The position numbers and the translations under genes are program-made. The notes below the pieces were generated by a model. The model saw only the letters and a list, made by a program, of their open reading frames with translations. It did no database searches and had not been told where the DNA came from. From Ashinkailepas kermadecensis (lineage: Eukaryota; Arthropoda; Thecostraca; Neolepadidae), in the NCBI GenBank assembly GCA_034440615.1, contig JAOTOM010004741.1, positions 154,501 to 218,500 on the forward strand: a stretch of DNA of 64,000 bases. The letters are read 5' to 3'. Positions 1 to 12,480 of this stretch are shown here, in pieces. Positions within the stretch are counted from its first letter, which is position 1. Each line of letters begins with the position of its first letter.

Positions 1-2785
1 CAAAGATTAATGACTTAAGGCGGCATGACATTTGTAACAAAGTTGGTTTTGGGGCATCTAAATCCCAGCCATTCAGTCCCCTCCCCGGCGCGCGCCGCGC
101 CGCCGTTGCCAGTGGGTGATGTGATCGTCAGTGGGTGATGTAGGACAAGTAATTATATTATGGGAACCCTATGGACAGGTGTGTCTATGATGTCTATGCC
201 AGCTGTCATGCGGTGATGTGACCGAGTGTCGCTATTGTGTCAGGCGCCGTGTCGCCAGACCAGACGCTGCAGTACCGCGCCTCTGCCAGTCGGACGCTGT
301 TGTTGTTCACCAGCGTCCGGTGAAATGCTGACAGCTCACTATGTGGCGCCAGTGCGACGCGGGCCTGGACGAAAGTGTTGAGACAGCACCGTTTCCCACG
401 GAGGGACCGTTGCGCTGAGATCAGAGTCTGTCTCTGATATCTCAGAGCGATGTCGCGTCCGTCTGCAGTACAGTGCACGGGGTTCAGAGAGAGCCATTGT
501 GCTCTCTAGACGCCAGTTCAGAGCGAGCCTTTGTTCGGGCCGACGCCCTGGCAATGCGCAGTCAGTCAGGTGACTATGACGTGTGCGGATTGATCACGTG
601 ATAGTGATGTACTGTGAGTTACCTCGAACGCGCCGCAAGGGCCCTCAGTCATTCTCGGGCTATCTTGGACGAACGGTCGTCGGGGGCGGTCGCCCCTCAG
701 GCGGCTCGCCGCCACCTGGCCAGCCGCCCTGGCCCCATACTAAGGTACGCCTGGACTCTGCCTGAGAGTCGCTGTCTGTCGAGATGTAGTTCTCTGATAG
801 AAACTGTTGCACCTGTCTATCAAAAATGAAGCTACATTGTTAACGCTATATCACGCTGCGCATTAATGTCTGATCTTCGTGGCCATTTATCTGTTGACTA
901 ATATGTACAATATAGAAGTGCTGGCTTTGGAAGTGCGTGTCAAGAGGTGTGAGATCAGAGCTCTGAAATGAGTCAGAGCCATTATTGAAAACATAACCGG
1001 GGTTCTTAAATATCGCAAACGCTGAGGTACCCTAGACTATTCTACGAGCCGAAAATGAAGGTTTGCCCCATAAGCAGAGGGGACAGAAAAACCTTCCCTA
1101 CACATTCTATTTAAAATTGTCCTCGCAGCAAAATACTAATTATTTGGCTTGATTATGATATCCTATTTCAATTTCATCGGCAAATGTATCCGGATATGCA
1201 ACGTTTCATGGCGAGATAGCTTCATAACTTTGCACGACTCCAAAATGTGCTTAGAATATACTTTGCCAACAAAAATCTCCCATGCACTAAACAAAAGTCA
1301 GCAAGATCCACTCAGCGGTGCGAAATGTGCATCTTATAAAATCCCAGGGCATTGGCGATGGCTACAAAGAGTAACACTCTACGACCCCGGAAGAAACAGC
1401 GTGCGAATCACGGAAAACTGAAGTTCCAAGCAAATGTAGTCGTCCATTGTTAAAAAAAGAAACGTATCTCACATTATAGCCCGAAATGTGTTACGATTCT
1501 AACCAGCTAGCCCAATGCCACCACATTTGTCATCATTCTGAGTCCGTCTTGTCACTACGTTGGTAGGTTAGATCACCGAACTTACTTTCCCGAGAGCTGG
1601 TGAAGCGGATTTCAAAACAATTTAGGTACGACTAACGAAATGAACTTAGCGCACCGCCCTGTCCTTCCCTATTAGTCCGGAATTTTGGTCTCCTCTCACA
1701 ATATGTCGTGTACATTCATGCACATGTAAGTGGCGCAATGCGAACAAAAGCAAGCACAGTACCCATCGATCACAATTACATTCCCTTCGCTCTTGATATC
1801 TGGTAATTGGTCTCGCCAACGCTCGTTCAAGTCGAGCAGGTAAGACATCTTGCACGCGAGCACTATGCGTCCAATAGCTATAGTTTTCTAGTAATTTCAA
1901 GTTGCGTACTTTTGTAACCATTGCAGAAGTGTTTCCAAGGTGCGAAGAGCTAGGCACCAGCTATTTGGAAGATCTCAGATAGTTGGTAGTATCTTATATT
2001 AGCTGATAGCAACGCAGATATCTGGTAGCATCTCAGATAGTTGTCATGCTTAAACACCTCGCGCAATGATGCCGGAGAAAACAGCCTTTTACAGATGTCA
2101 CCTAATTCTACAAGCGGATGAGCTAACAAAGAGCATCAGTTTCCATCGACACATTTTCGCCAGCTATTTCCCATTGTTTGAGGGCTTAAATGAAGCAACA
2201 AAGTTCCTTACGCTTCGTTACATTTCAGCTTCGTACAAGGCACCATTGAATATTTCCCACGGACACACTACACAATACACGTAACTGTCAAAACAATTCC
2301 ATGCCTATAAAAAGCATTTTAATCAAGTTTTTGGACGCCAATAAACCAAACACGGAATGCCACGTGTCCCACCAATCCGTCAGGGCATGTCAGACTTGGT
2401 GATTGTGGCGTGCCTATTGGGGAAGGTTGAGACATGCTCGCCATTTGTCAAGGCCTGTGCCATACATTTCTCGCTCGGCTATGAGGTGTCCGGGACAGTC
2501 GAATTGATGGCTAAATCCGACATCGTTTCCAGGACCTCTAGCGGTCGCCATGGAGAGCCGGTTGCCACGCAGGGCTTCGTGTGTCGACTTGATAATTGAG
2601 CGGCGCGGCCCAGTCCGCCACAGCGCCGGTGTTCTCCGAGAGTGGTCGCTTTGCCACAGTGATGCATGCGTGTCGCTGACGGTTGCCCCGATCCAGCGTG
2701 TCAGTGACCTGGGTCATACGCCAGCTGGCGAGCCATCGCAGCTGCCTTGGCCGTGGCGACCCACTCCGTCCCCAGCGCTCTAGCC
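1..2785. other. Intergenic, no gene seen
   Basis: Several short open frames occur on both strands, but none has recognisable protein similarity, the strong G/C third-position bias of the convincing exons in this window, or plausible splice context. A GC-rich patch lies near 60-110. Nothing else stands out. Confidence 0.5.
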
Positions 2786-5700
2786 GCTCTATCTGACCGC
2801 ACGCAGACAGAGCGTCTCTGCCGCTCATGACTCCCCGCTCTATCTGACCGCACGCAGACAGAGCGTCTCTGCCGCTCATGACTCCCCGCTCTATCTGACC
2901 GCACAGACAGAGCGTCTCAGCCGCTCATGACTCCCCGCTCTATCTGACCGCACGCAGACAGAGCGTCTCTGCCGCTCATGACTCCCCGCTCTATCTGACC
3001 GCACGCAGACAGAGCGTCTCTGCCGCTCATGACTCCCCGCTCTATCTGACCGCACAGACAGAGCGTCTCAGCCGCTCATGACTCCCCGCTCTATCTGACC
3101 GCACGCAGACAGAGCGTCTCTGCCGCTCATGACTCCCCGCTCTATCTGACCGCACGCAGACAGAGCGTCTCAGCCGCTCATGACTCCCCGCTCTATCTGA
3201 CCGCACGCAGACAGAGCGTCTCTGCCGCTCATGACTCCCCGCTCTATCTGACCGCAGGCAGACAGAGCGTCTCAGCCGCTCATGACTCCCCGCTCTATCT
3301 GACCGCACGCAGACAGAGCGTCTCTGCCGCTCATGACTCCCCGCTCTATCTGACCGCAGGCAGACAGAGCGTCTCAGCCGCTCATGACTCCCCGCTCTAT
3401 CTGACCGCACAGACAGAGCGTCTCTGCCGCTCATGACTCCCCGCTCTATCTGACCGCAGCAGACAGAGCGTCTCTGCCGCTCTCTCATGACTCCCGCTCT
3501 ATCTGACCGCACGCAGACAGAGCGTCTCTGCCGCCATGACTCCCCTCTATCTGACCAGACAGAGCGTCTCTGCCGCTCATGACTCCCCGCTCTATCTGAC
3601 CGCACAGACAGAGCGTCTCTGCCGCATGACTCCTCTGACCACAGCGTCGTCATGACTCCCGCTCTATCTGACCGCACAGACAGAGCGTCTCTGCCGCTCA
3701 TGACTCCCGCTCTATCTGACCGCACAGACAGAGCGTCTCTGCGTCATGACTCCCCGCTCTATCTGACCGCACAGACAGAGCGTCTCTGCCGCTCATGACT
3801 CCCCGCTCTATCTGACCGCACAGACAGAGCGTCTCTGCCGCTCATGACTCCCGCTCTATCTGACCGCAGCAGACAGAGCGTCTCTGCCGCTCATGACTCC
3901 CCGCTCTATCTGACCGCAGCAGACAGAGCGTCTCTGCCGCTCATGACTCTCATGACTCCCCGCTCTATCTGACCGCACAGACAGAGCGTCTCTGCCGCTC
4001 ATGACTCCCCGCTCTATCTGACCGCAGCAGACAGAGCGTCTCTGCCGCTCATGACTCCCGCTCTATCTGACCGCACAGACAGAGCGTCTCGCTCATGACT
4101 CCCCGCTCTATCTGACCAACAAGCGTCTCATGACTCCCGCTCTATCTGACCGCACAGACAGAGCGTCTCTGCCGCTCATGACTCCCGCTCTATCTGACCG
4201 CACAGACAGAGCGTCTCTGCCGCTCATGACTCCCCGCTCTATCTGACCGCACAGACAGAGCGTCTCTGCCGCTCATGACTCCCCGCTCTATCTGACCGCA
4301 CAGACAGAGCGTCTCTGCCGCTCATGACTCCCCGCTCTATCTGACCGCACAGACAGAGCGTCTCTGCCGCATGACTCCCGCTCTATCTGACCGCACAGAA
4401 GGCGTCTCTGCCGCTCATGACCGCTCTATCTGACCGCACAGACAGAGCGTCTCTGCCGCTCATGACTCCGCTCTATCTGACCGCACAGACAGAGCGTCTC
4501 TGCCGCTCATGACTCCCCGCTCTATCTGACCGACAGACAGGGCCAGCCGCTCATGACTCCCCGCTCTATCTGACCGCACAGACAGAGGCTCTGCCGCTCA
4601 TGACTCCCCGCTCTATCTGACCGCACAGACAGGGTACGTCTTAACGCAGACAGAGCGTCTCTGCCGCTCATGACTCCCCGCTCTATCTGACCGCAGCAGA
4701 CAGAGCGTCTCTGCCGCTCATGACTCCCCGCTCTATCTGACCGCACAGACAGAGCGTCTCTGCCGCTCATGACTCCCCGCTCTATCTGACCGCACAGACA
4801 GAGCGTCTCTGCCGCTCATGACTCCCCGCTCTATCTGACCGCACGCAGACAGAGCGTCTCTGCCGCTCATGACTCCCCGCTCTATCTGACCGCACAGACA
4901 GAGCGTCTCTGCCGCTCATGACTCCCCGCTCTATCTGACCGCACAGACAGAGCGTCTCTGCCGCTCATGACTCCCCGCTCTATCTGACCGCACAGACAGA
5001 GCGTCTCTCGCGCTCTGACTCCCGCTCTATCTGACCGCACAGACAGAGCGTCTCTGCCGCTCATGACTCCCCGCTCTATCTGACCGCACGCAGACAGAGC
5101 GTCTCTGCCGCTCATGACTCCCCGCTCTATCTGACCGCACAGACAGAGCGTCTCTGCCGCTCATGACTCCCCGCTCTATCTGACCGCACGCAGACAGAGC
5201 GTCTCTGCCGCTCATGACTCCCCGCTCTATCTGACCGCACAGACAGAGCGTCTCTGCCGCTCATGACTCCCCGCTCTATCTGACCGCACCAGACAGAGCG
5301 TCTCTGCCGCTCATGACTCCCCGCTCTATCTGACCGCACAGACAGAGCGTCTCTGCCGCTCATGACTCCCCGCTCTATCTGACCGCACAGACAGAGCGTC
5401 TCTGCCGCTCATGACTCCCCGCTCTATCTGACCGCACAGACAGAGCGTCTCTGCCGCTCATGACTCCCCGCTCTATCTGACCGCACACAGGCTCATGACT
5501 CCCGCTCTATCTGACCGCACGCAGACAGAGCGTCTCTGCCTGCTCATGACTCCCCGCTCTATCTGACCGCACGCAGACAGAGCGTCTCTGCCGCTCATGA
5601 CTCCCCGCTCTATCTGACCGCACGCAGACAGAGCGTCTCTGCCGCTCATGACTCCCCGCTCTATCTGACCGCACAGACAGAGCGTCTCTGCCGCTCATGA

Positions 5701-6868
5701 CTCCCCGCTCTATCTGACCGCACGCAGACAGAGCGTCTCTGCCGCTCATGACTCCCCGCTCTATCTGAATCTGACCGCACAGACAGAGCGTCTCTGCCGC
5801 TCATGACTCCCCGCTCTATCTGACCGCACGCAGACAGAGCGTCTCTGCCGCTCATGACTCCCCGCTCTATCTGACCGCACAGACAGAGCGTCTCTGCCGC
5901 TCATGACTCCCCGCTCTATCTGACCGCACGCAGACAGAGCGTCTCTGCCGCTCATGACTCCCCGCTCTATCTGACCGCACAGACAGAGCGTCTCTGCCGC
6001 TCATGACTCCCCGCTCTATCTGACCGCACGCAGACAGAGCGTCTCTGCCGCTCATGACTCCCCGCTCTATCTGACCGCACAGACAGAGCGTCTCTGCCGC
6101 TCATGACTCCCCGCTCTATCTGACCGCACGCAGACAGAGCGTCTCTGCCGCTCATGACTCCCCGCTCTATCTGACCGCACGCAGACAGAGCGTCTCTGCC
6201 GCTCATGACTCCCCGCTCTATCTGACCGCACGCAGACAGAGCGTCTCTGCCGCTCATGACTCCCCGCTCTATCTGACCGCACAACGAGCGTCCCTGCTCT
6301 ATCTGACCGCACAGACAGAGCGTCTCTGCCGCTCATGACTCCCCGCTCTATCTGACCGCACGCAGACAGAGCGTCTCTGCCGCTCATGACTCCCCGCTCT
6401 ATCTGACCGCACGCAGACAGAGCGTCTCTGCCGCTCATGACTCCCCGCTCTATCTGACCGCACAGACAGAGCTCTCCCGCTCATGACTCCCGCTCTATCT
6501 GACGACGCAGACAGAGCGTCTCTGCCGCTCATGACTCCCCGCTCTATCTGACCGCACGCAGACAGAGCGTCTCAGCCGCTCATGACTCCCCGCTCTATCT
6601 GACCGCACAGACAGAGCGTCTCTGCCGCTCATGACTCCCCGCTCTATCTGACCGCACGCAGACAGAGCGTCTCTGCCGCTCATGACTCCCCGCTCTATCT
6701 GACCGCACGCAGACAGAGCGTCTCTGCCGCTCATGACTCCCCGCTCTATCTGACCGCACGCAGACAGAGCGTCTCTGCCGCTCATGACTCCCCGCTCTAT
6801 CTGACCGCACAGACAGAGCGTCTCTGCCGCTCATGACTCCCCGCTCTATCTGACAGCAGGCAGAGCGG
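2786..6868. repeat. 49/51-bp satellite array, about 80 copies
   Basis: Head-to-tail copies of one unit beginning GCTCTATCTGACCGCA and ending CATGACTCCCC. Units are 51 bp when they carry GCACGCAG and 49 bp when they carry GCACAG. A second variable site is CTCTGCC versus CTCAGCC. The array begins at 2786 after a degenerate GCTCTAGCC and fades out at about 6855-6868. Because 49 is not a multiple of three, the frame breaks repeatedly; the open frames here (for example peptides with SDRAGSHERQRRSVC) are by-products. Copies are very similar at both ends but carry many one- to ten-base deletions between about 3400 and 4800. Confidence 0.97.
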
Positions 6869-7660
6869 AGAAGTGGACCCAGCGAGTTTTAGTAAATGAT
6901 TCGCCCCGAGCGATCGACATTGGGTGGTGACGATGGATCAGACTGTCAGGGTCGGCGGGGGTGGTACAGCTCCTGGTGGGCATACACAAGGCTGGGTAAT
7001 CTGCCCGCCGACCAGTGTGCAACCGCCAGCACCACTAAATGTGCTGCTTCTTGTACCCAATGCGGTCCAAGGTGGTCCACACAGTTTTCGACGGCATCGA
7101 CAATGATGAACAATCGTTGCGGGACAAACGGTTTAGCTGTTTTATTTGTCAGTACACGCGAACTATTCGCCTTTGGTTCCCCTGTCACGTTTCTTCGGTA
7201 AGCATTATATCTGAAGAAATTGCATACCCGTTGTGATCTTGGGACCTCTTTCGAATAGCCAGGCAAGAATACTTCGATAATAACTCGCCGTTACTACGTA
7301 ATAATACTCTCGAGATGACGGGCGCCCTCTGCGGCTCAAACTTTCCCAGCGGGTGGCTACCGCTCGCGAAATACACAATGGCGGACGATGTTTGAAGCCA
7401 TATGACACAATGGAATTGTAGAAAGATTCCTTCACATTTGAAACCCAACATTCATGGACTATTTAAGTTAGGGTATTTACGCGATGAAGGGTCCGTATGT
7501 TTCACCTGATGGAACATTCGTAAGTTCCACGCGATAAAACAAAATAGCAGGTTGAGCTAAACGTTGTACGATGTACACCAATCTATCTTTATCCACTTCT
7601 CAAACAAAATGCTATGTTCCAAAGAAGTGTTCCGGGATAGTGATGGTAGTGGTAGGTGGG
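6869..7660. other. Unique sequence, no gene seen
   Basis: This single-copy stretch separates the satellite from a TTAGG tract. Overlapping open frames of 60-106 codons occur on both strands between 6896 and 7451, but none has a recognisable domain or coding-like codon bias. Confidence 0.4.
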
Positions 7661-7716
7661 TAAGGTTAGGTTAGGCTAGGTTAGGTTAGGTTGGGTTAGG
7701 TTGGGTTAGGTAGGCG
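7661..7716. repeat. Interstitial TTAGG-like (GGTTA)n tract
   Basis: About ten imperfect GGTTAG/GGTTGGG repeats in a row. TTAGG is the canonical arthropod telomere unit (established knowledge). The tract is short, imperfect and internal, so it is an interstitial telomere-like repeat and not a chromosome end. Confidence 0.75.
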
Positions 7717-9557
7717 AGGCTGCACTCAGCTTGCACAAATTCCATTATTATTAGAACCAATTGTGACACAGCTTTGCATATGAGAGCCGTCTGCTGATAT
7801 TTTACCATGCATTGATATTTATCCTGTCATCCACAAGACCTACAATACACTGTACGTCCACATTGCGTACCTACCTAGGTAGGTAGATAATGTAGCGAAG
7901 AAATTATGGACAACCAAGCCATCACCACCATAATTAGTTCTTTTTACTTAGTGCTCTGACCATTCAAAGTTCGCTTATAAGTTGGGTGTCTGAAAAATAG
8001 GAAGTAATCATGGATCGTTTTCTTGCTGCGCTAGATGCTGCGAGAAAACGAAGAAAGCGTTTTTTTCTGCTGTATCTAATGCAGCAGGTGCAGAGTACCG
8101 AAGTGTCCGTCAACCTTTGACCTCGCATGCTCACTAATGGTCAAGAAGAGGTAGGGTGATATAATGTACGCGTATTGGTAAAATGCCCTTCATATAAATG
8201 TAATTATAGCGTCACTCTGAAAGCGTGTTATCAATATGCACTTCAATGATTGAAAACGATTTATGTTCGGATCTATCCTCGTATCACAGACCATGTCTTG
8301 GTTGTTGGATATTCTGACGATTTGGTACCATGCTGCTCGGACATCCTGATCCCAACATGCTTCCACAAATTGTCATTAGTGCGCCACTAATGACCAAGCT
8401 AATAACAACCGAATCCCAAGCTTCTATCTTGGTATGTGACATCAATCATCATGACGTCATAAGATGAAGGGGTTGGAGACCTAAGTCCACCATGTGGAGC
8501 GTAGTTTGCCAGAATTATGTTTAACCAAATATAGATCAACTCACATCATACCTAAATAATTTTAATGTGTGCACAAACAGCCGCATCAAATACCAATGCC
8601 ATCCAGAAGACTAACCATATAATTGCAGACTGTTACCAGCTGGTTGTGGCATTGTTGATGCTGTTGATCTTCCTTTCAGCCATCATCGCTGAGTGATGAC
8701 CGTGTGCTTCTTGTGATGAGTACATCGAGCGTCCGTTGGCATTAATTTGAATACCTGGTATTTGTTCGAGTTAATTTATGTCCATAGCAATACGTATGAG
8801 CTACCCAATGCGCGTTGGTTAAGTCAGTCAGCTCATAATCGCAACAACATAAGGTAAGATCAAAGAGTGCAGCCTGAAGAGGAACTCAACGCGGCCAACG
8901 ATCGTAAGTCAGACCATTACATTGGTTTTTATATTAGATTGCCAGAGCGCTTTAGGGAATGAAGAACTTTACTGATTGGATGTCGGAATCTGGCAGGGGT
9001 ATCGTATGTTTTTTAGATACATGGCGCAACATTTTAGACATAATTGAGCACTGGATGAATGCGAGCTTCGTAGTCTTAGCTTTGCAGCTTGCTTAGATTA
9101 AGGATTGTAAGTAATGGTTTTCAACCTCTGTGTTTTGCGAAGTATCTTGCAACTATTATGTTGTTGTTATGGATACCTGTCAATACAAAGAAAACCTTGA
9201 TATAATTTATGTTCAATTCATGTTCTTAGAGTAAACGAACTTGCCCAAAGTGATGTGAGCTGCCTATGGGCGGTCTATGATCTTAGTTAAACAGAACAAT
9301 CCAATGGTGTTACTGTATATGCAAACAAGCATGCATTGAAAAACTGGCCTTTTGATCGGGCTTCAGTATATTTTGACCGGACCTCAACCAGGCTTGCTCA
9401 CATCAGACCGACCGGGCGCGGGCTTCGGTCCCAAAATGCTGACTCTTTGTCACATCTACTCTGCATGCTTCTCTGACTTATCGGAGACCCTTGCCCAGTC
9501 GTGACGCACGAATGTATGACAATCGAGTCAGCTGTGGCCGGCAGAAGTCCGCACCGA
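7717..9557. other. AT-rich intergenic, no gene seen
   Basis: No convincing gene. One short ATG frame at 8010-8120 (+) encodes 36 residues with a basic run (ARKRRKRF), but it has no recognised family and ends quickly. It is not called as a gene. Confidence 0.4.
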
Positions 9558-9815
9558 AACGAGATGGCCAGCGTCAGCTGGCCAACAGCGGCATCACAGC
9601 ATTTAACAGCGCACGTCAGCAAACGAGACGGCCGGCGTCAGCTGGCCAACATCGGCATCACAGCATTCAACAGCGCACGTCAGCCAACGAGACCGGCCGG
9701 CGTCAGCTGACCAACAGCGGCATCACAGCATTCAACAGCGCACGTCAGCCAACGAGACCGGCCGGCGTCAGCTGACCAACAGCAGCATCACAGCATTCAA
9801 CAGCGCGTGTCAGCT
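9558..9815. repeat. 65-bp tandem repeat, 4 copies
   Basis: Copies start at 9558, 9622, 9686 and 9751. Each carries GGCGTCAGCTG, GGCATCACAGCATT and CAACAGCGCACGTCAGC. The first two copies are 64 bp, the third is 65 bp, and the fourth diverges at its end. Confidence 0.93.
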
Positions 9816-10439
9816 GATCCGGGATGTCAGGAGCAGCCTCAAGCTTTCTTCCTGAGAGCCATTGGTGTTGTAGTTGTAGTGTAGCCGTAGCTGTAGTTGT
9901 AGTGTAGCTGCTTAACGGGTGACGAGTGTGAATGTGCCTGAGCGTGTGTGACGGGTTGTGTTCTTGTGCCTATATTTTAACTCAGGATGTTCATTAGCGA
10001 AAGCGGAATTACCCAACGCTGATGGTGAATATAATATGCATGCATGTTTCCATCACTCTAGAGGGACAACTATTTCGAGCCGTGGTAGGGACGAAGCATA
10101 TGTGCTCCCTGCACGGGCCTCTAGGTATTCTGCGTAATATGTCACCGCACATAAGCTGTAATTTGATCATTGTTTAGCCTCGCCGCTAAGCATTTCGTGT
10201 TGTTAAACATCATGCATGAGCATAGTGTTTGCTACAAGTCCATGGTTCAAACGTTTGAAAAGGCTGCTTTGAGCAATGGAGTAGATCACGTGCGAAGGTT
10301 GCTCACCGATCGCCCTCTGCTCGATTCATGTTCTAAGAAAACACAGCGTCTCGCCATCCGTCATGAATTTTGACACCAGTCCGCCGCCACTGCATCGCTT
10401 TTAACTTGTCAGGGGGGTGCGCTCCAGCATTGTAGTCCA
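9816..10439. other. Intergenic, no gene seen
   Basis: Contains a short TTGTAGTGTAGC-type simple repeat near 9870-9912. The 67-codon frame at 10170-10373 has no recognisable similarity. Confidence 0.4.
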
Positions 10440-10806
10440 ATAAAAAAAGGGAGACGCTTGAGCCGACCAATCAGCGTTTGACGACCTCCGTCGGTCGTGA
10501 CAATGGTAAACAAACACATTTTGTCTTTAGTGCGGCGAAACCGGTGACATTCACACAAATACCAAATTTGTTTCCTTGTCAGCGATGACATTGTGATAAA
10601 GTAGTATTAAAGATCAAGATTAAAGTAGCAAGAATGTTTTTGTAGAAAATTAGCACGAAAAAATGGAATAACATATGAATAATAGCTTCCACAAGTTTTT
10701 CCCTACAGCCGATCTATTGCCACGATCGGCGGGGGTCGTCAAACCCTGATTGGTCGGCTCAAGTTTATAGAATTGATGGTCCTCTCAAGCGTCTCCCTTT
10801 TTGGGA
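10440..10806. mobile_element. Candidate inverted-repeat (MITE-like) element
   Basis: The left arm (about 10443-10505) contains GGGAGACGCTTGAG, CCGACCAATCAG and TTTGACGACC. The same blocks recur in reverse complement and reverse order at about 10716-10804. The right arm has an extra insertion of roughly 25 bases between the GAGACGC block and the CCGACC block. The spacer is AT-rich and has no coding capacity. This is the structure of a non-autonomous DNA transposon or foldback element; I could not identify a clear target-site duplication, so the ends are approximate. Confidence 0.65.
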
Positions 10807-11237
10807 AGCGGAGCGTTCTACCTGGTGTTCTATAGCCTTGTAATTTGTCTCAGTTTTTTTTCGCGAAGGGCGTGACTCTGAGTTTGCTTCGTGCCCTTTA
10901 CTAAGAAGATCGCGTGCGGATAGCTGACCGGCGCCAACACCAAAATACAAAGGCCTCAGTTCAGCTAGGGAAGGCTGTCTGTAACGAGATGCCTGATGTG
11001 ATTCGCCAGTAGTTTAGTAGTTTATGCACGGCTGAAGTTCCTGAAGTTGCTGCCACCAGCGGGTGTACCACGTTAAAAAGGCATCCGACGGCATCGTCTG
11101 CCCAGATATAGCACCACACTATTGACGATCGTAAAGAACTATCCACTACTTTTCAGTGCTTTCAATGGTCACCGCTGAATCTATGTACAATTTAGTTGCC
11201 GATGTCCATAGATGCCCTGTCGTAAAACAAGAATGCC

Positions 11238-11295
11238 AATGGGCTTGATCCGATGCCGTTTATGTTAATGGGCTTGATCCGATGTCGTTTATCGC
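11238..11295. repeat. 29-bp tandem duplication
   Basis: Two adjacent copies, at 11238-11266 and 11267-11295, sharing AATGGGCTTGATCCGATG and then TCGTTTAT or CCGTTTAT. Confidence 0.85.
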
Positions 11296-11429
11296 AATCG
11301 ATTCCCGGCGCCCGCCCCAAGGGAAGCCACTCATCTCGTTTCGAGAAGTTCAGAGCGAGCTTCGACGCTTAAAATGCATTACAGCGGCATGGCGGCCGGG
11401 GAATTCGGTAGTTTATTGCACAAAACCGT

Positions 11430-12480
11430 ATGTGCCGTCCTTGACATAGTCCGCCCGGGTGTGCTGGGCTGAGGCTGATCTTGATGTAGTCCCGCCCGGG
11501 TGTGCTGGGCTGAGGATGACCTTGACACAGTCCCGCCCGGGTGTGCTGGGCTGAGGCTGACCTTGACACAGTCCCGCCCGGGTGTGCTGGGCTGAGGCTG
11601 ACCTTGACACAGTCCCGCCCGGGTATACTGGGCTGAGGCTGACCTTGACACAGTCCCTCCCGGGTATACTGGGCTGAGGCTGACCTTGACACAGTCCCGC
11701 CCGGGTGTGCTGGGCTGACCTTGACACAGTCCCGCCCGGGTATACTGGGCTGAGGCTGACCTTGACACAGTCCCGCCCGGGAGTGCTGTGCTGAGGCTGA
11801 TCTTGATGTAGTCCCGTCCGGGTATGCTGAGCTGATGCTGATCTGGATGTAGTCCCGCCCGGGTATGCTGAGATGATGCTGATCTGGATGTAGTCCCGCC
11901 CGGGAGTGCTGGGCTGAGGCTGACCTTGACACAGTCCCGCCCGGGTGTGCTGGGCTGAGGCTGACCTTGACACAGTCCCGCCCGGGTGTGCTGGGCTGAG
12001 GCTGACCTTGACACAGTCCCGCCCGGGAGTGCTGGGCTGAGGCTGACCTTGACACAGTCCCGCCCGGGTATACTGGGCTGAGGATGACCTTGACACAGTC
12101 CCGCCCGGGTGTGCTGAGCTGATGCTGATCTGGATGTAGTCCCGCCCGGGTGTGCTGGGTTGAGGCTGACCTTGACACAGTCCCGCCCGGGTGTGCTGGG
12201 CTGATGCTGATCTTGATGTAGTCCCGCCTGGGTGTGCTGGGCTGACCTTGACACAGTCCCGCCCGGGTGTGCTGGGCTGACCTTGACACAGTCCCGCCCG
12301 GGTGTGCTGGGCTGAGGCTGACCTTGACACAGTCCCGCCCGGGTGTGCTGGGCTGATGCTGATCTTGATGTAGTCCCGCCCGGGTGTGCTGGGCTGACCT
12401 TGACACAGTCCCGCCCGGGTGTGCTGGGCTAACCTTGACACAGTCCCGCCCAGGAGTGCTGGGCTGACCTTGACGTGGTC
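11430..12480. repeat. 41/35-bp minisatellite, about 26 copies
   Basis: The unit runs CCCGCCCGGGTGTGCTGGGC, then TGAGGCTGACCTTGACACAGT. It is 41 bp, or 35 bp when six bases around GAGGCT are missing. Sub-variants carry GATCTTGATGTAGT or GATCTGGATGTAGT. The unit has no stop codon in any of the three minus-strand frames, so three long overlapping frames of about 290-370 codons result. Their peptide period is 41 residues, which simply reflects 3 x 41 bp. I treat them as artefacts. Confidence 0.96.

Noticed and set aside
3042..3725. Arg/Ser-rich 227-codon repeat protein (minus)
   Set aside because: A product of 51-bp units staying in frame; it breaks at every 49-bp unit.
2786..6868. CRISPR array
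   Set aside because: Units are contiguous with no unique spacers, and the genome is eukaryotic.
8010..8120. A short basic ORF, possibly a transposase start
   Set aside because: Only 36 codons, no downstream continuation and no terminal repeats nearby.
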